A stretch of 64,000 bases of DNA from Elephas maximus indicus (Eukaryota > Chordata > Mammalia > Proboscidea > Elephantidae): the NCBI RefSeq assembly GCF_024166365.1, contig NC_064823.1, forward strand, positions 2,288,924-2,352,923, in the 5' to 3' direction. Positions 35,301 through 50,300 of this stretch are shown here, piece by piece. A program made the position numbers and the translations under genes. The stretch's first letter is position 1, and every line of letters starts with the position of its first letter. The notes under the pieces were generated by a model that was given only the letters and a program-made list of their open reading frames with translations, did no database searches and had not been told where the DNA came from.

Positions 35301-38300
35301 GCCAGCCGACTGGAAGAGATCCATATTTATGCCTGTTCCAAAGAAAGGTGTCCAACCAAATGTCGAAATTATTAAACAATATCATTAATATCACACACAA
35401 GTAAAATTTTGCTGAAGATCATTTAAAAGTGGCTGCAGCCGTAATTCAACAGGGAACTGCCAGAAATTCAAGGGTGGATTCAGAAGAGGACGTGGAACCA
35501 GGGGTATCATTGCTGATGTCAGATGGATCCTGGCTGAAAGTAGAGAATACCAGGAAGATGTTTACCTGTGTTCTACTGACTATGCAAAGGCATTCAACTG
35601 TGTGGATCATAACAAATTACGGATCACATTTCGAAGAATGGGAATTTCAGGACACTTAATTGTGCTCACGAGGAACCTGTACATAGATCAAGAGGCAATC
35701 AGGGATACTGCATGGTTTAAAGTCAGGAAAAGTGTGCTTCAGGATTATATCCTTTCACCATACCTATTCAATCTGCACGCTAAGCAAATAATCCAAGAAA
35801 CTAGACTACATGAAGAAGAATGGGGCGTCGGAATTCAAAGGAGACTCATCAACAACCTGTGTTATGCTGATGACATAACCTTGCTTGCTGAAAAGAAAGA
35901 GAACTTGAAGGACTCACTGAGATGAAGATCAAAGGCTACAGCATTCAGTATGGATTATTCCTCAACATAAAGAAAACAAAAATCCTCACCAGTGGACCAA
36001 TAAGCAACAGCATGATAGATGGAAACAAGACTGAAGTTGTCAAGGATTTCATTTTACTTGGATCAATAATCGACACCCTGCAGAGGTTATTAAGGTCTGG
36101 ATTATGCAGGGCCTTATAACGGGGATTTAGGCAATATAGTCAAATGATTAGATTTTCATTTTGAATACCCAGATGATCTTCAATGTGAAGAAGAATTGGA
36201 AGAGGGTTATTATAGAGAGACTAGTTAAAAGGCTATCACAGAAACCTAGTAAGGAAGGCCTGAACTAGTGCAGTTATGATGGCCATAACAAGTGGACGAA
36301 TATAAGAAAAATTTAGGATGCAGATAAAACTGTAACTAAGGATTAAGTAAATGGGGGGAGTTGTGGGAAAGGGAGTCATGAATAATACCTTCAACAATGA
36401 AGTTGGAGAAGTTACAATGTGACCATTTATTTAATGCAAATGACGTTCTAAAGATACAAAAAGATCTACGAAAGCTGAGCATGAAGCTGAAATATAAAAT
36501 ACACCATCTAAAATATAAAATACTCTTGGGGAACCATCTTCCATTATTTTCCTATGTTTTTAATATCCTAAATAGTAAAATGACAAGCATAAATTATATA
36601 CTTGATAGAGGTGTTAGATTAAACTATCTTTTTATTTTTATTTATTTTTTATTGTTGAGAATATACACAACAAAACTATATATCTTCTTAGTGGTTTAAA
36701 AGTTCTCTTAGAAATGTCTGGTTTTAACTCACAGTGTTAGTATTAATACTCACAATAAAACTGATGAAAGTGTTCCATTGTTGGTATACCAGGAACAAAA
36801 TTGTAGAGATAAAACTTCAAAGCTTCACTCTTCAGCAAGCTATAAGCCATCTCTGTAAGATTGATTCCAACTATTGCATAAGAATACCTATGTCAGAAAC
36901 ATTACCAGTTATACCAGCTAGCCATATGGCTCATAAGATAAATTAAAAATTATGCAAGAAACTAGTGAAATAATACTTTGTTCCATTTCTAACACAGCAC
37001 TGATTTTATAATAATCTGTACATATTAAGAAAAATACACTAGAATGAATCCAAAAATGTTCTTTAAAAGTTATTTTCAAGGTATAATCTAAGAAATTAAA
37101 ATCAAGTTCTGTTCACATGAGTATCTGAAACTAAATCCTTTAAAAAAAAATCTAAAATATACTGAATAATCTGCTATTTCCTCCTCCACTGTCAGAGAGT
37201 TTATTTTTTATAATCTAACATTACCATCGGAATATAAGAATAAAATAGTAATGATAAAGCTAATAATATGACCTCATTTTGTATTTTACTTCACAGTTCT
37301 CAAAGCTATATCCCACTTTCGTATTCCTATTTTCAAATCTATTTCTCACAAAAGATTTTATAAAGGCCCTTATCTCCATTTCATAGATAAACTATGTCTT
37401 GTAATAAATGTATATTGAAACACATACAAAACTGGTTCATGATCACATTTAGGGGTAAAAATTATGCATCATGTAACATCCTGTATTAGGTTCTTGTTAA
37501 TCTCATTTAAAAAAATACCTTGGAAAGTATTCAATTCAAATTATCTAACATCTTAAAGTCAACAAATGCACAGTTTTAAAAAAGTGGCACAGTTTCTTTA
37601 GTATATACCCATCTTACCCTAATTTTGGATGATTTGAGCGGGAAAGAATCTGATGAGCTACGGCAGTATAATTTTCACTGAAATACCTAAGAGTTTAAGA
37701 AAAATAATGAAAGTGAACATATGCCCTTCAACATTCATGATACCCAGAAGCAGTTTAAAAAAGCTGTGGTCAAAATGGTAGTCCCAGCCTACTGCTACAA
37801 TGATCCCGGTCTCCATCTAAATCACTTTAGTGACTCACAAATGCTTCTGAATCAAAATTTAATCTAGCTCTATCAGGCCCATCTAGTATAGGACATGGCT
37901 CCTGGCAGGACTATAAATTATTTCAATAAATAAGTTACCTATAAAGAGGCTTCCTACCTTTTTGTTGTTGTCGTAAAAATATAGATAATATTTCCCAGTT
38001 CAACATTTTTCATGCACACAATTCAGTGAAGATCAATTAAATCAATCATGTTGTACAACCCTCACCAATATCCCTTGCAAAGTTTGCCATTCCCATTAAA
38101 CAATAACTCAATGCTTCATAAACAATAATTCCCCCTTCCTCCCATCCCTGGTAATCACTATTAAACTCTCATCTCTATATTTGCCTATTTTAGATACTTC
38201 ATATTAATGAGATCATACAATATTCGTCTTTTTGTGATGGACTTATTTCACTCTGCAGAATGCTTTCAAGGTTCATCCATGTTATGGCATGTACCAGGAC

Positions 38301-41300
38301 TTCATTTCTCCTTATGGCAGAGTGTACACACACACCCCCACATCCCCACATTACACTTTGTTTATCCATTTATCTGTTGATGGACATTGGGGTTGTTTCT
38401 ACCTTTTGGCCTAATTTATGAATAGTGCTGCAATTAAAAAAAAAAAACTGTACAGTTCTTTTTGTTTGTTTTAAATTTTCTGTAAAATAGTCAATATATA
38501 CCTGTTGGGAAATACTGCCTTTCACTGAGGCTTATTCCTTTTACTGCAACTTAAGTCTGTGTTGTTTAAAGGCCATTTTCAAAGCATTTAGAAGGTCAAT
38601 AACCTTTAAGAAAAACCTCCTGATAAGTGATACAACTAAAATAATGGCCATAGTGCAAGTATTAGCAGGTAAGAGAGAAATCTATAAAGCACTATATGAA
38701 GGCTCAGACATCCTTTTCGCCTGTACCAAAGCAACTTCATGAGTTCTTAAAGGACAAACTTTTCTGTTCAAATCTCTGGATCACCTAATAATACACATAT
38801 ACATATAAACATACATATATACATATGTAACGACTGACTGAATGTTTATGTGAGGATAAGAGGGCAAATAAAAAATAGATTTCCACTGTTTACTTAAATT
38901 TTAGAGGGCATGATCATTAAAACTTCCATAAAGAGTAGAGACTCATAGTAAAGTCTCCCCCTCTATTTTTATTATACATTAATTATACTAAACATTTTCA
39001 TTTTACAGCTTGCCCCATTCTTAGACTATATTTTTATTTGATCCTAAAGTGTCACAGTTCCATACACAGGACAACAAATACCACTATGGAGAAATCAGAG
39101 CTAATCCTATGTTTCCACCATTTCTAGTACAGGTAGTCCCTGACTTACAGCGTATTCAAATGACGACAAACCACACTAATGACTGTCTGCATTTTTTTTA
39201 ATACCTCTTACCATTAGTAATATGTACTACATACAATGTTGCAGCACGTAATTTGCTAATATCATCACATCTGTAAGTTTATACGTAATGTTCCAACCTC
39301 CAAACAAAAAAAGATCAGATTTATAGATACTGATAATAAAAGGCAATAATAACGAAAAAAAAAAACGAGGTATTTGACTTATGTCAGAACTGACGTTCAT
39401 CGAACGGAACCCTGTCCTAAGTCTGGGACTACCTGTATATCGCTGTCAATCAAATAATTCCTAATGTATTTGAATCTTAAGTCATTTTTTGATACCAGCT
39501 CTAAATAGGTGAAAATATCTACAAGTCATTTAAAGGACTATCGGAATCCCCTACCAGAGTCTAGAGTCAGATTCTATTAAATTAGTTAGAGTTTAAGCTA
39601 AATTGAATTCTCTTCTGGCAGATACTGAGAAATCTTGATTTCTGAGGCAAAGAGCCAAGAGCAAGCAAGGTTACTCAGTGAAAGTTAAGAAAGTAAACAA
39701 CAGAATTAGCACGGGTCCAATCAAAGGTGTGTCAGCTCAAACAGCAATGCTTCTTGACAGAAGGTTGTTGCTGAGTGGCTGGTGGATTTGAACTGCCGAC
39801 CTTCTGGTTAGCAGCCAAGCTCTTAACCACTATGCCACCAGGGCTCCAATAATACACTGCTTTTGATTGGCCCAGGCGCCTCTGGGATTCAAACCCAGGA
39901 CTGCCTGTTTACTAGGCGGGTGCTTTAACCAGCTAAACCATGGCGCTGATATAAAGTTAGTTTAAAAATGACAAGAAATACGACCTTTAAAGGCTAAGAA
40001 CAAAAGAAAACATCCATTAATTAAAAAATTTTTTTGTTATTTGTTCAGATAGAAACAAACTGAATTTATACTACTTAAATTCCAAATGCAAGTTTCTGTT
40101 TATCAAAGTAGAAAACTGACAGTATCATTTTTTGTAATTACTATTTGTAAAACTTTATCTCTGGAAGGTGGAATTATGGGGAACTCTCATACTCATGGAA
40201 ACCCGGGTGGCGTAGTGGTGAAGTGCTACAGCTGCTAACCCAAGGCTTGGCAGTTCAAATCTGTCAGGTGCTCCTTGGAAACTCTACAGGGCAGCTCTAT
40301 TCTGTCCTACAGGGTCGCTATGAGTCGGAATCGACTCGAGAACACTGGGTTTTTTTTGGGGTTTCCATACTCATAAAATTTAGGTATTACAGAAAATTAA
40401 ATAGTTTTATAATTGGAAAAAAACTTACATATTGAAACCCTACCCTACTGTCTTTTTCTCCCAAAATAGCCTTATTCATATGGACCTAAATATTTTCTCT
40501 ATTAACCTAATTCAGCTCAATTTAAAGACTAATTTTTTCGCACTAAGAATTATCCACTGTTAATAATCAAATTTTCAAATTCTAGATACTTTTATAGTCT
40601 GCAAATTACAATTCAGAGACAGATCCAAACACTAGAATCTGTTCATTTTCATAACTATAGGAGCAAATTAATCTTTCAGTTTATTTTCTAGTCTTGGCTA
40701 TCAGTTCTGATTTGAGTTACATATTTTGGGATTCTAAATATGTGGTCACACATAGGTATTAGAGAGGAAAAAGCAAAGTTCACAGTCTCTGAAAAGTCAG
40801 GGATTCAGATCAGGTGTCACAGATGGCAAATAGTTACGTGAGAAGAGATTTTATTACCATCTTATCTGGTTATATTCCCCAAAATGAAATCGAAGAACCA
40901 AGAGAGACGAGGCAAAAGGATAGAAACAGTAAGAAAAAGTATGTATACTTCTTTGGGAGTCATCAGAAGAGAGGTCAGGAACAGAAAGGAAAAGTATTGG
41001 TAAGCAAAGAAATCACACACACATATGAAGTGCATTTCCAGTATCTTCATTAGTACTTTTAGTACTGTAGCTACTGAAATTCAGAGACAGTATGAAAAAA
41101 CTACATTAATTACTATTACCATTTAACCAGATTAAAGAGTACATGTAATTTCATTTAGAAAGGAAAAGAAGGTTTATTTTCACTTACACAAGATGGATTA
41201 ATCCAAGTATGCCCATGCCTCTGAAGTCTGTTTTGGGATCATCACCCTGGAAACCAATGTCGGCCCACTGCTTGGAGATTCTAGCCTTCAACTTGTTCTT

Positions 41301-44300
41301 GGGCATTAAAAGATTCCAGAGCTGCACAAACATGCTTCCACATTACAAATAATAGTGATGTTCTTAATTTACCAAGACATTTTCCTTCCCGTAGCTTATA
41401 CAACTAGTAAGTGGAATGCTTTCAATTAAATTAAACAACATGTGGGGACAAATCATAGGTTCAAAAGACTATATTTAGAGAGCTTTTCAATTATCCTAAA
41501 AAGTGTAGCATACTTATTCTAAGTAAAAAAGATCAATATAAAGAACAGTAGTTATGAAACAGTAACAAATAATACACAGATATCCGAAACAATATCTTTA
41601 TTTCTAATTAATACATATACGCCAAAAGGGGTAAACTGCTAGCTTGAGAACAATACAGTATTATGTACTTGGCCCTTGCCTCAGACGCTGTATAATTAAG
41701 TCAGAATCTACTCGATGGCTACTGGTTTGGTTTTTCATTTTTATTATAATGGTGGGTAAAGAAGGAAAACATGCCTAAGTTAGGGAGGGGATCCTGAAGG
41801 AAATGATACTGATACTATTCCAACCTATATGATTAATAACTTACAGATTTTTATAGTTTTTAAAGAAAAAAATTACAACTTGGTTTTAGCTAAATATATT
41901 TCTTAAGACTGAGGATTTAAAAACAATAGTTATCAAATATTAAATACCAACAAGCTAATGATGCAAAATAAAGTAAAAAAAAATCATTTTCCAAATTCAA
42001 CACAAGTCATCAAGCAAAACAGACTCATAAAAGTTGACAAGAAAGTTTGTGAAAATTTGCAAAACGGGGGTATTTGCATTTTTTTCCATTTCACTACTAT
42101 TTCAGGCATTGTTGAGTAAAGGACTCTTAATGAAAGAAGTAGAAGTCCCTGGGTGGTGCAAATAGTTAATGCAATTGGCTACTAAGCGAAAGCCTGAAGG
42201 TTTGATCCCTCCCCCAGGCACCTCAGAAGAAAGGCCTGGCAATCTACTTTGAAAAATCAGCCATTAAAAACCCGATGGTGCACAGTTCTGCTCTAACACA
42301 CATGAAATAATCACCATGAGTCGGAATCAACAGCCACTCGTTTAATGAAAGAAGTATCCTGTTATCTAAAATTAAACGTTAAGACCTATGACCTGCTTTG
42401 AAACAGGGTCAAGACTCTCTATCTGAAACTAAATCCAATCATTAGATTGGGTTTCATCTGGTCACTACTTTTATTACCAACACATGCAATTTACTCACAT
42501 TAGTGTCTTTCCAAGAGTTCTGCAAAGGGTTTGATTATGCCAATGATAAGGCCTTGATGATATGATGAGAGGTGCAGTAAGACCCCCCATGCCATCGAGT
42601 CGATTCTGACTCATACTGACCCTATAGGACAGAGCGGAACTGTCCCACAGCGTTTCCAAGGCTATAATCTTTACAGAAGTCGACTGCCATGTCTTCCTCC
42701 TGCAGAGCAGGCTTGTGGGTTCAAACTGACAATCTTTCAGTCAGCAGCTCAGCGCTTAGCCACTGCACCACCAGGGCTCCTTGCAGTAAAACCAGTGGTC
42801 CTCAAAATTTAGTATGTGTAACTATCAGATTTCTGGGTTCCACCCCTGGAGATTCTGATTTCATAGGACAAAGGTGGAACTGTGGAATCTAAATATTAAA
42901 CACTGGTTCACTCGAGTGACTCATAAGGAGCTCTGGTGGCAGAGTGGTTAAGCACTAACTGAAATGTCACTGAGTTGGAATCCACTCGACAGCATTTGGT
43001 TTGGTTTTGGGTTTAACTCTGGTGAAGGTGGCCCTTGTACTACACTTCGGGCAATACAGATCTACGTGGCTCTCTGCCCACAGAATAAGTTGAGTGATAT
43101 GTAGTGGCTCGATGAGATCACTGCTACAAGCCCCTCTCCACCTCTGGGAAGTGAGTTTCATAAGGAATCACCAGGGAAAAATTTCCGTTGAGGAGGATGG
43201 CAGGACTACGTGTATCTTACACCTTCAGAAAGGCAGGTATTTGTGTAGAAAGGGTTTGAAATTAAGGGAATAATGATGAACATGAGGCTACCAACAGCAG
43301 TTAATCCTCAATGAGTGCTAGGCACTATTTTAACACTTTATAAAAACCTTCTTCACGCAACAGCCCTTTGAGGTATGTATTTTCATTATCCTGATTTTAT
43401 AAAATCAAGTTTTAATTGTAATTTTATAATTAAGTGTATATTTTATACTTCTGCAAAAAAAAAGAAAGTTTTGTTGGTGTTCTTTTCTTTAATTTGTAAG
43501 ATTTTATTGTGGTAACCTGTCCAAGGCAAGGTCATGGAAGCTCCGTAGATATATCCAAACTCCCTGAGGGACCAAATTATTGGGCTGATGGCTGTGGGGA
43601 CCATGGTCTCCTGGAACATCTAGCTCAACTGGCATAACAGAGTGTATAAAGAAAATGTTCTACATTCTACTTTGGTGACTAGCGTCTGGAGTCTTAAAAG
43701 CTTGTGAGTGGCCATCTAAGATACTCTACTGGTCTCACCCCGTTGGGAACAAGGGAGAATGAAGAAAACCAAAGACACACGGGCATGATAAGTCCTTAGG
43801 ACTAATGGACCACAACTACCACAGCCTTTGCCAGACTGAGTCCAGCACAACCAGATGGTGCCCGGCTACCACCACTGACTGCTTTGACAGGGATCACAAT
43901 AGAGGGTCCCAGGCAGAGCTGGAGAAAAATGTAGAACAAAATTCTACTGGCCTGACAGAGACAGGAAAAACCAGGAGAGCATGGCCCCCATATACCCTTT
44001 TAGCTCACTAATGAAGTCACTCCTGAGGTTCACCCTTCAGCCAAAGATTAGACAGGCCCATAAAACAAAACGAGACTAAAGGGACACACCAGCTCAGGGG
44101 CAAGGACTAGAAGGCAGGAACGGACAGGAAAGCTGGTAATAGGGAACCTGAGGTTTAGAAGGGAGAGTGTTGACATGCCGTGGGGCTGGTAACCAGTGTC
44201 ACAAAACAATATGTGTACTAATTATCTAATGAGAAGCTAGTTTGTTCTGCAAACCGTCATCTAAAGTACAATTAAAAGAAAAAAAAAACAGCAAAAAAAA

Positions 44301-47300
44301 AAGCTAGAACAATTTTATCTTGGTAAACTGTGCATAAGAAAACATTTGCCATTTCAACCATTTTTACGTGTACAATTCAGTGACATTAATCACATTCAAC
44401 ATGTAGAGCAACCATCGCCATTTGCTCCCAAATGTTTGCATCATCCTTAAACTCAATGCTCTTAACCCATACCTCCCCTCTTCCATCTCTCTCCACTTCT
44501 GATGACCACCAATAAGCTTTGGTCTTTATTTTCCTATTCTAGATACTTCATATAAGTGGGATCATACAATATTTATCCTTTTGTGTTTGACTTTATTTTA
44601 CTCAGCATCTTTTCAAGGTTCATCCATGTGTTATCATGTATCAGAACTTCATTTCTCTTTGTAGCTGAATAATATTCCATTCTATGTATATACCACATTT
44701 TAAAAAAAATCTATTCATCTGTTGATAGATGCCTCAGTTATTTCTACTTTATGGCTATTGTAAATAATGCTACAATGAACACTGGTGTACAAGTATCTGT
44801 TTGAGTCCCTGCTTTCAAGTCTTTTGGGTATATAGGTAGCAGATTTGCTGAGTCATATGGTAATTCTGTGTTTAACTTTTTGAGAAAGCACTAAACTGTT
44901 TTCCTGAGCAGCCCTACCATTTCATCATCCCACCAGTAGTGAGTGAGGGCTCCAATTTCCCCATATCCTTGCTAATGCTTGTTGTCTGTTTTTCTGATAA
45001 CATGCATCCTAGTAGAGGGTGAAGTGGTATCTTGCTGTGGTTTTGATTTGCCTTTCTCTAATTAGTAATGACACTGAACATCTTTTCATGTGTGTGACGG
45101 TTAAGGCTGTGTGTCATCTTGGCTGGGCCATGACTCTCAGTGGTTTGGCAGTTATGTAATAATGTAGTTTAGCAGTTACGTAACAATGCAATATGGCAGC
45201 TATGTAATGATGTAGTCATCTACCATGATCTGATATGATCAGCCAATCAGCTATAAGGGGAGTTTCCTCGGGGCTGTCACCTGTATCCAATATATATGTG
45301 GACATTCTATCAAAGCTGGCTTGCTCTGGATCTTGTATCCAGCCTGTCATCATCTGAGCTCTGGTTCTTGGGACTTGGGCCAGCAGCCTGTCATCTGGAT
45401 GCTGATCTTAGGTTTGTCAACCCCTCCAGGTACATGAGTCAGAGAAGCCTTCAGCCTCACATCTGACCCATGGACTTACTTGGTACGTGCCAGCCTCCAC
45501 AATCATGTGAGACATTTCCTTGAGAAAAATCTCTCTCTGTATATGTGCTTCACTGGTTTTGCTTGTTTAGAGAACCCAGCCTAAGACAATATACTTACTA
45601 GACTGTTATACATCTTCTTTGGTGAAATGCCTAATCAAGCCCTTTGCCTAGTAGTGATTGGGTTGTTTAACTTTTTATTGTTGAGTTATAAAAGTTTCTT
45701 ATATTCTGGATATTAAACCCTTATCAGATATATAATTCCTAAATATTTTTCACATTCTGTACGTTGTCTCCTCATTTTGTTGATAAAGTCCTTTAACACA
45801 AAAGTTTTTAATTTTGGCAAAGTTCCATTTATCTATTTTGTCTTTTATTCTTTGCTCTTTGGTGTCTTATCTAAGAATCCATTGTTGAAAACTAGGTTCC
45901 CAAAGCATTACCCCTATGTTTTGTTCTAAGAGGTTTACAGTTTTAGTTCTTACATTTCCAATTTTCTTAGATTCATCCTTCGTACACTGCACTTTCTCGT
46001 TACTATGGATGTCTGCAACCGTTTCTTCTCATTTTGAGTCGTGTCACATCAGCAAATGAAGGTCCCAAAAGCTTCACTCCATCCACATCATGAAGGCTGA
46101 CTCTACTTTGAGGAGACAGCCCTACCCCAGTCATATTTTTAGTGCTTTCCAACCTGAGGGGCTCATCTTCTGGCACTATATCAGAGAATGTTCCACTGCT
46201 ATTCATAAGGTTTTCACTGGCCAATTTTTTTAGAAGTAGACCACCAGGTCCTTCTTCCTGGTCTGTCTTAGTATGAATCTACTATGAAAAAAAAAAAAAA
46301 AAACCATGAGTCTAGTATAAATCTTAGTATAACTCTAGGAAAATTAAAAGTCATCAAAAATGAAATGGACCCCATAAAGATCAATATCCTAGGCATTACT
46401 GAGCTGAAATGGATGAGGATCGGCCATTATGAATCAGACAATCCTGTGGTCTACTATGCCAGAATGACAACATGAAGATGAATGGCGTACTCATTGCCAA
46501 AAAGATCATTTCAAGATCCATCCTGAAGTACAACACTGTCAGTGATAGGATAATATCCCTACGCCTACAAGGAAGACCAGTTACTATGACTATTATTCAA
46601 ATTTACACACCAACCACTAAGGCCAAAGATGAAGTTGAAGACTTTTACTAACTTCTGCAGTCTGAGAGTGATCAAACATGCAATCAAGGTGCACTGATAA
46701 TTATAGGTGATTGAAATGCAAAAGTTGAAAACAAAGAAGAATTAAAAACCAAACCAAACCCAGTGCCGTTGAGTCGATTCTGATTCATAGCGACCCTATA
46801 TTGGTGGTTGGAAAACATGGCCTTGTTGACAGAAATGACACCAGAGATTGCATGACAGAATTTTGTTAAGACCAAAAACGTCTTTGTTGCAAATACCTTT
46901 TTTCAACAAATAAGAGGCAACTATACACATAGGCCTCACCAGATGCAATGTGCAGGAATCAAATCAACTACATCTGTGGAAAGAGATGATGGAGAAAGTC
47001 ATCAGAACAAGGCCAGGGGAAGAGACCATCAATTGCTCATATGCAAGTAGAAGCTGAAGCTGAAGAAAATTACAGCAAGTCCACGAGAGCCAAATACGAC
47101 CTTGGTATATACCACCTGAATTTAGAGACCATCTCAAGAATAGATCTGAAGCACTGAACACTAATGACTGAAGAACCAGATGAGTTGTGGAATGACATTA
47201 CACATGAGAAAAACCAAAGGTCATTAAAAAGACAAGAAAGAAAGATCAAAATGGATGTCAGAAGGGACTCTAAAACTTGCTCTTGAACATTGACTACTTA

Positions 47301-50300
47301 AAGCAAATGGAAAAAATGAAAAGCTGAACTGAAGGTTTCAAAGGGCAACTCGAGAAGACAAAGTATTATAATGAAACGTACAAAGCCTAGAGTTAGAAAA
47401 CCAAAAGGGAAGAATACACATGGCATTTCTCAAGCTGAAAGAACTGAAGAAAAAATTCAAGCCTCAAGCTGCAATACTGAAGGCTTCAAGGGGGAAAATA
47501 CTTAACGATGCAGGAAGCATCAAAAGATAGAAGGAATACACAGAGTCACTATACCAAAAAGATCTGGTTGACATTCAGCCATATCAGAAGGCAGCACATG
47601 ATCAAGAACTGATGATAATGAAGGAAGAAGTCCAAGCTGCAGTGAAGGCACTGGCAAAAAAAAAAAGTCTCAGGAATTAATGGGATACCAATTGAGATGT
47701 TTCAACCAACGGATACAGCACTGGAGGTGCTCACTTGTCTATGTCAAGAAATTTGGAAGACGGTTTCCTGGCCAACCAACTGGAAGAGAACCATACTTGT
47801 ACCCATTCCAAAGAAAGGTATTCCAACACAATGTGGAAATTATAAAAAATATCATTAATACCACACACAAGTAAAATTTTGACGAAGATCATTCAAAAGC
47901 AGTTGCAGCAGTACACTGACAGGCACCTGTCAGAAGTCCAAGCCAGATTTAGAAGAGGACATGGAACGAGGGATATCATTACTGATGTCAGGTGAATCTT
48001 GGCTGAATACTAGAGAATACCAGAAAAATGTTTACCTGTGTTTTACTGACTATGCATTCGACCGCGCAGATCATAACAAATTATGGGTAACACTGCGAAG
48101 AACGGGGATTCCAGAACACTTAATTGTGCTCATGCAGAAGCTGTACATAGACCAGGAGCCGGTCATTCAAACAGAACAATGGGATACTGTGTTGATCAAA
48201 GTCAGGAAAGGTGTGCATCAGGGTTGTATCCTTTCACCATACTTATTTACTCTGTATACTGAGCAAATAATCTGAGAAGCTGGGCTACATGAAGAAGAAC
48301 GTGGCATCAGGATTGGAGGAAGACTCATTAATAACCTGTGAATACAGATGACACAACCTTGCTTACTGAAATGGAAAAGGACTTGAAGCACTTACTGATG
48401 AAGATCAAAGACTACAGTATTTCTGATCTTCATGATAAACAGACATGTTTCATGATCATGATAAACAAACAAAATATTGAAGCTGTCAAGGATTTAATTT
48501 TACTTCAATTCATAATCAACAACCCCAGAAGCAGCAGTTAAGAAATCAAAGGATGTATTGCACTGGTCAAATCTGCTGCAAAAGACCTCTTTAAAGTGTT
48601 GAAAAGGAAAGATCTGACTTTGAGGACTAAGGTGCACCTGACCTAAGCCATGGTGTTTTCAATCACCTCATATGCATACGAAAGCTGGACAATAAATAAG
48701 GAAGACCGAAGAAGAATTCACGCCTTTGGATTAATGGTGCTGGCAAAGCATATTGAATGGACTGCCAGAAGAACGCACAAATCTGTCTTGGAAGAAGTAC
48801 AGCCAGAATGCTCATTAGAAGCAAGGATGAGGAGACTCCATCTCAGGTACTTTGGATATGTTGTCAGGAGAGACCGGTCCCTGGAGAAAGACATCATGCT
48901 TGGTAGAGTAGAGAGGGTCAGTGAAAAAGATCATAACCCTCAATGAGATGGACTGACACACTGGCTGCAACCATGGGCTCAAGCGTAATGATTGTCAGGA
49001 TGGTGCAGGCCCAGGCAGTATTTTATTCTGTTGTACAGAGTCGCTATCAGTGGGAACCAACCTGATTGCACCTAACAGCTCTTACATTCAGGTTGCTGAT
49101 CCATTTTGAGTTAATTCTGGGTATGAGATATGGGTCCAGCTTCATTCTTTTGCATGTGGAGATCCAGTTATCCCAGTATCATTTACTGAAGGGAGTATTA
49201 TTTTCCCATTGTATGGACTTAGTACTCTTGTCAAAAATCAATTGACCATAGATGATATATGGGTTTATTTCTGGACTTTCAATTTTATTCTACCAGTCTA
49301 TATGTCCATTATTATACTAGTATCAGATTGTTTTGATTACTGAATCTTTATAGGACATTTCGAAATTAGGAAGTGTGAGTCCTCCTGCTTGGTTCTTTTA
49401 TCAAGGCTGCTCTGGCTATTTGAGGCCTCTTACAATTCCATGTAAATCTGATGACTGGCTTTTCCATTTCTCCAAAGAAGGCTGTTGGCACATTGATGGG
49501 GTTGTACTGAACCTACAGATTGCTTTGGGTAGTATTACCATCTTAACAATGCTAAGTCTTCCAATCCATGAACAAATCATCTTTAGATCTTTGATTTCTT
49601 TCAGCAATGTTTTTTATAGTTTTCAGTCTTTCAAGTCTTTCACCTCTACGGTTAAATTTATTTCTGGGTACTTTATTCTTTTTGATGCTCCTGTAAATGG
49701 AGTTGTTCTCTTAATTTGCTTTTCAGATTGCCTATTGCTGGTGTATAGAAACCCAACCAATTTTTGTGTGTTGACCTTGTGCCCTGCCTCTTGGCTGAAT
49801 TTATTAGCTCTAGTAGCTTTCCTGTAGATTCTTTGGGATTTCCTACCTATAGGAGATGTCACCTGCAAATAAGATAGCTTTACTTCTTCCTTCTTGATTT
49901 GGATACCTTTAATTTCTTTTTCTTGCCCAAATGATCTGGCTAGGACTTCCAGTATGATATTGAACAGCAGCAGTGAGAGCAGGCATCTGTGTCTTGTTCC
50001 TAATATTAAAGGGGAAATATCTCAGTCTTTTTCCATGGACTATGAAGTTAACTATGGGTTTTTCATAAATGCCCTTTATCATGTTGAGTAATTTCCTCTG
50101 TATTCCTAGTTTGTTGAGTGTTTCTATCAACGAAGGGTGCTGGATTTTGTCAAATTTCTTTTCTATGTCAATTGAGTTGATTATGTGATTCTTTTCCTTT
50201 GTTCTTTTAATGTGATGTATTACACTGATTTTCTGATGTTTAAATACCTTTGCATCCTTAGAATAAATGCCACTGGACCATGAGGTATAATCTATTTAAT

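Larger units (their letters stand above)
33690..36070 (+). mobile_element. RTE (BovB-like) LINE, copy 1, truncated at both ends
   Basis: Runs + strand within the last ELMOD2 intron, antisense to the gene. Open pieces encode an AP-endonuclease domain (33889-34209: [20 protein letters not shown]) and a reverse transcriptase (35602-35925: [15 protein letters not shown], then [13 protein letters not shown] with the catalytic YADD). Frames are broken many times. Similarity to copy 2 stops near 36070, before the 3' tail, so the 3' end is missing. Confidence 0.88.
45957..49079 (+). mobile_element. RTE (BovB-like) LINE, copy 2, with 5' inversion
   Basis: The first ~320 bp (to about 46275) read on the - strand ([19 protein letters not shown]), and the rest reads on the + strand from about 46310 to the 3' end CACCTAACAGC. 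The whole is flanked by TCTTACATT at 45948-45956 and 49080-49088. The + part includes endonuclease ([20 protein letters not shown]), reverse transcriptase ([13 protein letters not shown]) and a C-terminal region ([18 protein letters not shown]). Frames are broken. Confidence 0.88.

Noticed and set aside
49375..49827. A 150-codon hydrophobic frame as a membrane protein
   Set aside because: It is the antisense reading of L1 ORF2 and its apparent hydrophobicity comes from A-rich L1 sequence.
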